Origin: Chitinophaga polysaccharea
GTDB taxonomy: Bacteria > Bacteroidota > Bacteroidia > Chitinophagales > Chitinophagaceae
NCBI RefSeq assembly: GCF_902150045.1
Contig: NZ_CABFVU010000001.1
Coordinates: forward strand, 1,116,001 to 1,180,000
Direction of reading: 5' to 3'
Length of the DNA stretch: 64,000 bases
The notes beneath the pieces were generated by a model, which did no database searches, had not been told where the DNA came from, and worked only from the letters and a program-made list of their open reading frames with translations. A program made the translations under genes and the position numbers. This document shows positions 59,782 to 64,000 of the stretch, piece by piece (position 1 is the first letter of the stretch; each line of letters opens with the position of its first letter).

Positions 59782-60061
59782 CAGGATTGGTTAAGGGTTC
59801 GGTTAAAATGAGCTTATTCCTGGTATTTACGGATAAAACCGGGGTAAAGATTTTTCTTTAGGTACAGCAAATATAGATAATGTTCTGATACGTATCTCTT
59901 ATTCAGGAAAAAGTAAGCTCAATAACCGCTTGAGAGAGGGCCGTCTGTGGCCCCGGAATAAAGTGAAATACACGTTTACCCGTTACCGGTAGTGCCTTCA
60001 GTTCCCGGCTGGCGCGCACCTGCATCTTGCTGTTCACTGGCTGCAGGCTGGCGGGTATATG
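59782..60061. other. intergenic region after the helicase terminator
   Basis: 280 bp. A 65-codon minus-strand frame (59903-60100) begins inside the helicase terminator and has no family content, so it is left out. Nothing else seen. Confidence 0.4.
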
Positions 60062-60095
60062 CAAAATAAAAGGGATGCTGTGGTACAACATCCCT
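60062..60095 (-). terminator. intrinsic terminator of the DEAD-box helicase
   Basis: An 11-bp stem with one mismatch (60071-60081 with 60085-60095), 3-nt loop, followed on the minus strand by TTTTATTTTG. Confidence 0.82.
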
Positions 60096-60118
60096 GTCAC
60101 TATAACTATCTTCTAACA

Positions 60119-61363
60119 CTAAAACGTTTTGTCGCGCTTATCAATTTTGCCTCTGCGGTTATGCGGTCTGGGCCTTCTTGGTGGGGCCTTTGGCATATCG
60201 GGGTTGGCACTGTTGGCTTCCATCAGGGCCGCCTCTTCAAACGGGTGTGACACAGATGGAATCGTTTGCCGGATAAGTTTATTGATGCTGTGGAGATATG
60301 GCCTTTCAGTGGTATCACAGAAAGAAAGCGCATAACCTGCTGCACCTGCCCTACCGGTTCTGCCTATACGATGTACGTAAGTTTCAGACACGTTTGGCAG
60401 ATCGTAATTGATTACATGCTCCAGTGAATCCACATCAATTCCTCTGGCGGCAATATCCGTAGCTACCAATACACGCAGGCGGCCGCTCTTAAAATTGTTC
60501 AGGGTATTCTGACGGGAAGCCTGCGATTTATCACCATGCAGGGCATCCGCATTGATATTGCATTTCTTCAGGTTTTTAGCGATCCTGTCGGCGCCATGCT
60601 TGGTTTGCGTAAACACGATGGTACGCTCAATACGGCGGTCTTTCAGAATCGTTTCCAGCAGGGACTGTTTATCTTTCTTCTTTACAAAATAAACAGATTG
60701 TTCAATCCTTTCTGCGGTGGAAGATACCGGTGTAATGGTAACTTTCTCCGGCTTATAAAGCAAGGAGTTAGCCAGTTGCGCAATGCTTGGCGGCATAGTA
60801 GCCGAAAAGAAAAGCGTTTGGCGTTGCTGTGGCAGCTCCCTGATCACCTTCTTGATATCGTTGATAAAGCCCATATCCAACATACGGTCGGCTTCATCCA
60901 ATACAAATATTTCCAGGTGACTGAGGTATATATACCCCTGGTTCATCAGGTCGAGCAAACGGCCTGGGGTAGCAATGAGGATATCGGTTCCGTTACGCAG
61001 GGCAATGGTTTGCCTGTGCTGGGGAACACCACCATAGATCACATCATGTTTCAGACCAGTGTGTTTGCCATAAGCGGCAAAACTTTCATCGATCTGCACC
61101 GCCAGCTCCCTGGTAGGTGTGAGGATCAGTGTACGGATATGTTTAAAGCCCTGTTTTGCCGGGGTACTGTTATGTAATAACTGCAAGATGGGGATAGCAA
61201 ACGCGGCCGTTTTACCGGTACCCGTTTGTGCGCAGCCGAGAAGGTCTTTCCCTTCCAATACAATAGGAATAGATTGCAATTGTATAGGAGTAGGTGTGGT
61301 GTACCCTTCGTTTTTAACTGCTTTTAAAATGGGCTCAATAAGCCCTAGTTGTTCAAATAACAT
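60119..61363 (-). CDS. DEAD-box RNA helicase (RhlE type)
   Basis: 414 residues. All helicase motifs: Q motif ([20 protein letters not shown]), Walker [34 protein letters not shown] in [28 protein letters not shown] and [10 protein letters not shown]. The basic tail [20 protein letters not shown] fits RNA binding. RhlE proteins unwind RNA in ribosome assembly and RNA decay, and are often cold induced. The 5' leader (61364-61440) has an 8-bp hairpin. Confidence 0.95.
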   Translation of the reverse strand: MLFEQLGLIEPILKAVKNEGYTTPTPIQLQSIPIVLEGKDLLGCAQTGTGKTAAFAIPILQLLHNSTPAKQGFKHIRTLILTPTRELAVQIDESFAAYGKHTGLKHDVIYGGVPQHRQTIALRNGTDILIATPGRLLDLMNQGYIYLSHLEIFVLDEADRMLDMGFINDIKKVIRELPQQRQTLFFSATMPPSIAQLANSLLYKPEKVTITPVSSTAERIEQSVYFVKKKDKQSLLETILKDRRIERTIVFTQTKHGADRIAKNLKKCNINADALHGDKSQASRQNTLNNFKSGRLRVLVATDIAARGIDVDSLEHVINYDLPNVSETYVHRIGRTGRAGAAGYALSFCDTTERPYLHSINKLIRQTIPSVSHPFEEAALMEANSANPDMPKAPPRRPRPHNRRGKIDKRDKTF

Positions 61364-61696
61364 ATTGATATATCTGATGTAATAAATATAAAATAACGCT
61401 TCTTCGTCTTTAGCGTTATCACAATTGAGGAGAGCAGTAAAGAAAAGATTTCCGGACTGGAGAGAATAGATATTTCTGTGCTTTATGCTTTTAACTCAAC
61501 AGACGGGAGCAAAGATACTGATTTTTCTCGTCAGGATGTGGATAAATTAAAAAAAAGACATATGAACCAGGTCTGCCCGGAGGCAAAAACGCCTGAAATT
61601 GCCGTTATCCGGGGATTACATAAAAAAGGTGTATCAAAAAATAAATGAAGGCACCGGGTTTTGTTTAAACAGCGGCCGGTCCATGAGGTTCCTGAT
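61364..61696. other. leader and gap upstream of the DEAD-box gene
   Basis: About 330 bp. A hairpin ATAACGCT/AGCGTTAT (61393-61400 with 61412-61419), 11-nt loop, sits 30 nt before the helicase start and on the minus strand is followed by TTTTATATTT, so it could attenuate transcription. The rest shows only short open frames (for example 28 codons at 61562 plus), not supported as genes. Confidence 0.4.
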
Positions 61697-61728
61697 AGAA
61701 AAAGGGCATATCATACTTTGATACGCCC
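61697..61728 (-). terminator. intrinsic terminator of the diheme cytochrome
   Basis: A 10-bp stem (61704-61713 with 61719-61728, one G-T wobble), 5-nt loop, T5 on the minus strand. It lies 12 bp after the stop codon. Confidence 0.85.
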
Positions 61729-61739
61729 TCTCTAAAAAT

Positions 61740-62153
61740 TTACTTTGCCGTTTCCGGTGCGGCATCGGGTTTGGTTTTTGGTTCTTCATTCCCGTGGTGG
61801 CAGGTATAGCAGGAAACCGCCATTACTTCACTGCCCTTAAAGAACTTCTTGTTGATACGTTTGGTCATCTTCATCATATCCCTGGCAGTGCCCTTATGCG
61901 GATTGGCGTCGCTGGCAAAATCCAGCTTCTTTGCATCGTCCTTTCGAGGCTCATGACAGAAATTACATTTCACACCCAGGGCGGCATTAAAGCCCCGCAT
62001 TACCTTAATGAGGTCGTCGTGACTGATGTCTTTCGGTAATACCTTTAGATTAGTGGCCTTTTCCGGCTCCTGAGGCAATGCGTGTGAACATAGGGTACCG
62101 ACAGCCATAAATGCCGCCACCACTACATAGCTTTTCCTGATTTTCATTGACAA
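61740..62153 (-). CDS. diheme cytochrome c (reaction-centre-cytochrome-like)
   Basis: 137 residues (ATG at 62147 is also possible), signal peptide up to SHALPQ. Two CxxCH motifs: CNFCH (63-67) and CYTCH (115-119), with LIKVMRGFNAALGVK and ARDMMKMTKRINKKF between or before them, the pattern of the PF02276-type cytochrome that elsewhere forms half of the tetraheme subunit of photosynthetic reaction centres. In non-phototrophs such as this organism it is a periplasmic electron carrier of unknown partner. Single gene. Confidence 0.88.
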   Translation of the reverse strand: MSMKIRKSYVVVAAFMAVGTLCSHALPQEPEKATNLKVLPKDISHDDLIKVMRGFNAALGVKCNFCHEPRKDDAKKLDFASDANPHKGTARDMMKMTKRINKKFFKGSEVMAVSCYTCHHGNEEPKTKPDAAPETAK

Positions 62154-62283
62154 TGGGTTTAAATAAGTCTATAAATGCTTCCTTCAGAAAGGAATCTACA
62201 AAAAAGAACAATAGGTAGTAGGGGTATCTACCGGCTTTTTCTTCTGTGCAACAGGCGCCGGCTCCAAACATACCGCTGCACGA

Positions 62284-62319
62284 CTGAAAAAAGAACCCCG
62301 CACCCAAATGGATACGGGG
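62284..62319. terminator. intrinsic terminator of the third SusC/SusD locus
   Basis: A 10-bp stem (62296-62305 with 62310-62319, two wobble pairs), 4-nt loop, with T-rich flanks on both strands, so it may act in both directions. It lies after the SusD gene. Confidence 0.82.
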
Positions 62320-62343
62320 GGCTTTTTTTGCTATTAAGAGGAC

Positions 62344-63807
62344 TTAGTTATTGTCAACGCAAAGCTTGTTATAGATCAGCTCATCGGAAGATATAGGCCA
62401 TATGTATTGCGCTGCAGTTGGTGCAATAACAGGCACTGTACTGCTTTTGGCAGGGAACGGGATACCCAGCCGGGTAACTTCCATGCTCCGGAAGCCTTCT
62501 CCCAGCAATTCAATATGTTTTTCCCGGGTAATGGCTGTCAGCAATGCAGCAGCATTGGCAAAATCGGCAATGGTATAAGTGATCGTGGCATCGGAGCGGT
62601 GTCTTACTGCGGATAATAACGCCACTGCAGTCGGATCAACTGAATTGGTTTGCCGCACCCTGGCCTCTGCCAGGTTCAATAACACTTCTGCATACCTGAT
62701 CACAGGAATATAATCTGTAAAGGGACTGGGAGTAGGGAACTTCGTCCAGTAGTTCTTCCCGAGCGATTGAACAATGAACTTCCTGCGAGCATCTGTGGCC
62801 GGCTTCCAGGAAGAATCAGCGATCACGCCATTGGGATGCATTGAATATTCCCCATTACCTGTAAACGGTTTGGAAGCAGGTGTAAAATAATATCCCAGCT
62901 GGGTTTGCGTACCCGGGAAATCATCTGTAGAACCGGTAAATGGCAGTGAGAATATTGATTCCTTTGTAGAATACGGCGGTGCAAATACCTTTTGAATATC
63001 TGCTTCCAATGCGTGCCCTCCCGGTGAAACAAACGGTGCGCTGCCGGATACCATCTTTGCCGCCTCTGCTATCACCTTATCATACTGCTCCATAAACAGG
63101 TATACCCGGGTTTTATAAGCGATGGCGCTATAGGCATTGGCACGTGTAATAGAAGTTAATGCCCCGGCAGCGGGTTTTGGTAATAATGCCTCCGCTGAAT
63201 CCAGGTCGCGGATAATCTGTGCATAGGTTTCATTCACAGTGCTGCGGGCACGTGCATAATTTCCGATTTTAGCATGGCCTTCTGTATGAATGATTAAACC
63301 GGGTTTACTGCCTGCCCCGTCCCAGTGAGGACGTGCAAATAGTTGCAGCAGTGAAAAATAGCTTACGCCACGTACAAACTTCGCATCGCCGGCATACAGC
63401 TTTGCTACAGAATCGCCCACTACCTGGTTACCAACTGCATTCATGCCTGCCAGGAAAACATTTACGTTGTTAATAGTGATATATCCCTGCGACCATATCT
63501 CCTTTACTTCCTGCGTTTCACCGGTTGGCACCATTCTCCAGCTGGCATTCAATGTTACGTTGTTGGATTTTTCATTTACAAAGTCCTCTCCTCTCACTTC
63601 ATTGGCGATCAGGTATTTCCCGCCCAGGAACTTACCATGCTTCATTACAGAATACAGCCCATTCGCCTGGCTGGCAATCCGCTCCTTGGTTTCAAAAGCC
63701 CTGAAATCGGGGATATCTGTAGATGGCACTGGGTCCAGCAAATCTTTCTGGCAGGCGTTCAAACCTATCACTGCAACAACCAATATATTTAAAGCATATT
63801 TTCTCAT
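62344..63807 (-). CDS. SusD/RagB family nutrient-binding lipoprotein
   Basis: 487 residues. Lipoprotein signal MRKYALNILVVAVIGLNACQ. SusD parts: LLDPVPSTDIPDF, AGDAKFVRGVSYFSLLQLFA, YIPVIRYAEVLLNLAEARVR, and a C-terminal REKHIELLGEGFRSMEVTRL. Last gene of a third SusC/SusD unit that continues beyond the right edge; no enzyme follows it inside the window, the terminator coming at once, so the substrate is unknown. Confidence 0.93.
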   Translation of the reverse strand: MRKYALNILVVAVIGLNACQKDLLDPVPSTDIPDFRAFETKERIASQANGLYSVMKHGKFLGGKYLIANEVRGEDFVNEKSNNVTLNASWRMVPTGETQEVKEIWSQGYITINNVNVFLAGMNAVGNQVVGDSVAKLYAGDAKFVRGVSYFSLLQLFARPHWDGAGSKPGLIIHTEGHAKIGNYARARSTVNETYAQIIRDLDSAEALLPKPAAGALTSITRANAYSAIAYKTRVYLFMEQYDKVIAEAAKMVSGSAPFVSPGGHALEADIQKVFAPPYSTKESIFSLPFTGSTDDFPGTQTQLGYYFTPASKPFTGNGEYSMHPNGVIADSSWKPATDARRKFIVQSLGKNYWTKFPTPSPFTDYIPVIRYAEVLLNLAEARVRQTNSVDPTAVALLSAVRHRSDATITYTIADFANAAALLTAITREKHIELLGEGFRSMEVTRLGIPFPAKSSTVPVIAPTAAQYIWPISSDELIYNKLCVDNN

Positions 63808-63818
63808 CTTCCTTCAGT

Positions 63819-64000
63819 TTAAAAGTTAACATTAAGCCCCACTGTAAATGTCCGGCCATTGCCAAGTGTATTACGGTCCACACCCTGGCCGGAAGCATTA
63901 TTACCATTGGAGGAAACTTCCGGGTCGGGTCCCGGGTACTTTGTGATCAACGCCAGGTTCTGGCCCCTTACATACACTTTGGCGCCCTGTAACCGTATGG
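63819..64000 (-). CDS. SusC/RagA TonB-dependent receptor, C-terminal end only
   Basis: The last 59 residues are visible before the stop at 63819-63821: KVYVRGQNLALITKYPGPDP, then EVSSNGNN, and a final barrel strand GRTFTVGLNVNF. Typical SusC end (VRGQNL...DPEV...). The rest lies beyond the window. It precedes SusD by 11 bp. Confidence 0.88.
   Translation of the reverse strand, partial: IRLQGAKVYVRGQNLALITKYPGPDPEVSSNGNNASGQGVDRNTLGNGRTFTVGLNVNF

Noticed and set aside
59903..60100. 65-codon minus-strand frame after the helicase
   Set aside because: It starts inside the helicase terminator and has no recognisable domain; kept only as a remark.
61562..61648. 28-codon plus-strand frame between the helicase and cytochrome genes
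   Set aside because: Too short, no homology seen, no promoter or terminator that would support it.

Overview
The window comes from a Bacteroidota genome, most likely Chitinophaga or a close Chitinophagaceae relative. The evidence is three SusC/SusD pairs (one cut by the right edge), two ECF sigma/FecR pairs feeding such pairs, a type IX secretion (T9SS) substrate with a gliding-motility-type C-terminal domain beside a PorP/SprF gene, a LytS/LytTR two-component pair, a STRCTPYGLFAG-type lantibiotic dehydratase, and -7 elements of the TAnnTTTG type. The genus is inferred from gene style; no marker gene proves it.

Layout. 1-4148: end of a giant Ig-like repeat T9SS substrate plus its PorP/SprF partner. 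4213-13370 (minus): sigma, FecR, SusC, SusD and a double-thioredoxin lipid-side or periplasmic protein in one regulated cluster. 13532-21155: small metabolic and regulatory genes (WYL regulator, RidA, cysteine hydrolase, Crp-type regulator, MazG-like hydrolase, SUFU-domain protein, alpha/beta hydrolase, a TetR regulator with three operator copies and two small membrane proteins, DUF1772, SRPBCC). 21277-30835 (minus): a glycan-use locus ordered sigma, FecR, SusC, SusD, clan GH-A glycosidase, remnant of a membrane protein, exo-sialidase. 31140-33479: endonuclease V, tRNA-Asp and an ISL3-like insertion sequence. 33650-40986: AraC regulator with a quinone-oxidoreductase-type enzyme, flavin monooxygenase, DUF1801 protein, TonB-dependent siderophore-type receptor and nadC. 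41048-46945: an IS256 element, a phosphatase/ACT hybrid of serine synthesis type, an IS110 element, and a small secreted-protein operon. 47147-50749: ABC exporter, cytochrome c and PQQ sugar dehydrogenase. 50846-56690: LanB dehydratase, receiver-only protein, a 62-residue candidate precursor peptide, LytTR regulator and LytS-type kinase, a likely RiPP locus without LanC. 57260-64000: GRDP-like membrane protein with a Gly/Cys tail, DUF1266 protein, DEAD-box helicase, diheme cytochrome, and the third SusD/SusC.

The main points for a second look are the LanB locus with a cysteine-free Ser/Thr-rich candidate core; the structured 5' non-coding end of the IS110 element (possible bridge RNA); and three one-base deletions, each in what should be a triplet homopolymer, that break nadC, the IS110 recombinase and a T9SS-type protein within 6 kb (either local decay or base-calling error). 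Others are a serine-pathway protein that has kept its phosphatase and ACT parts but lost the NAD-binding part, a transporter-like gene remnant overlapping the sialidase start, and an exact 11-bp periodic intergenic repeat.

Almost all coding starts lack a Shine-Dalgarno sequence, as is usual in this phylum, so starts were chosen from signal peptides, lipoboxes and domain beginnings.
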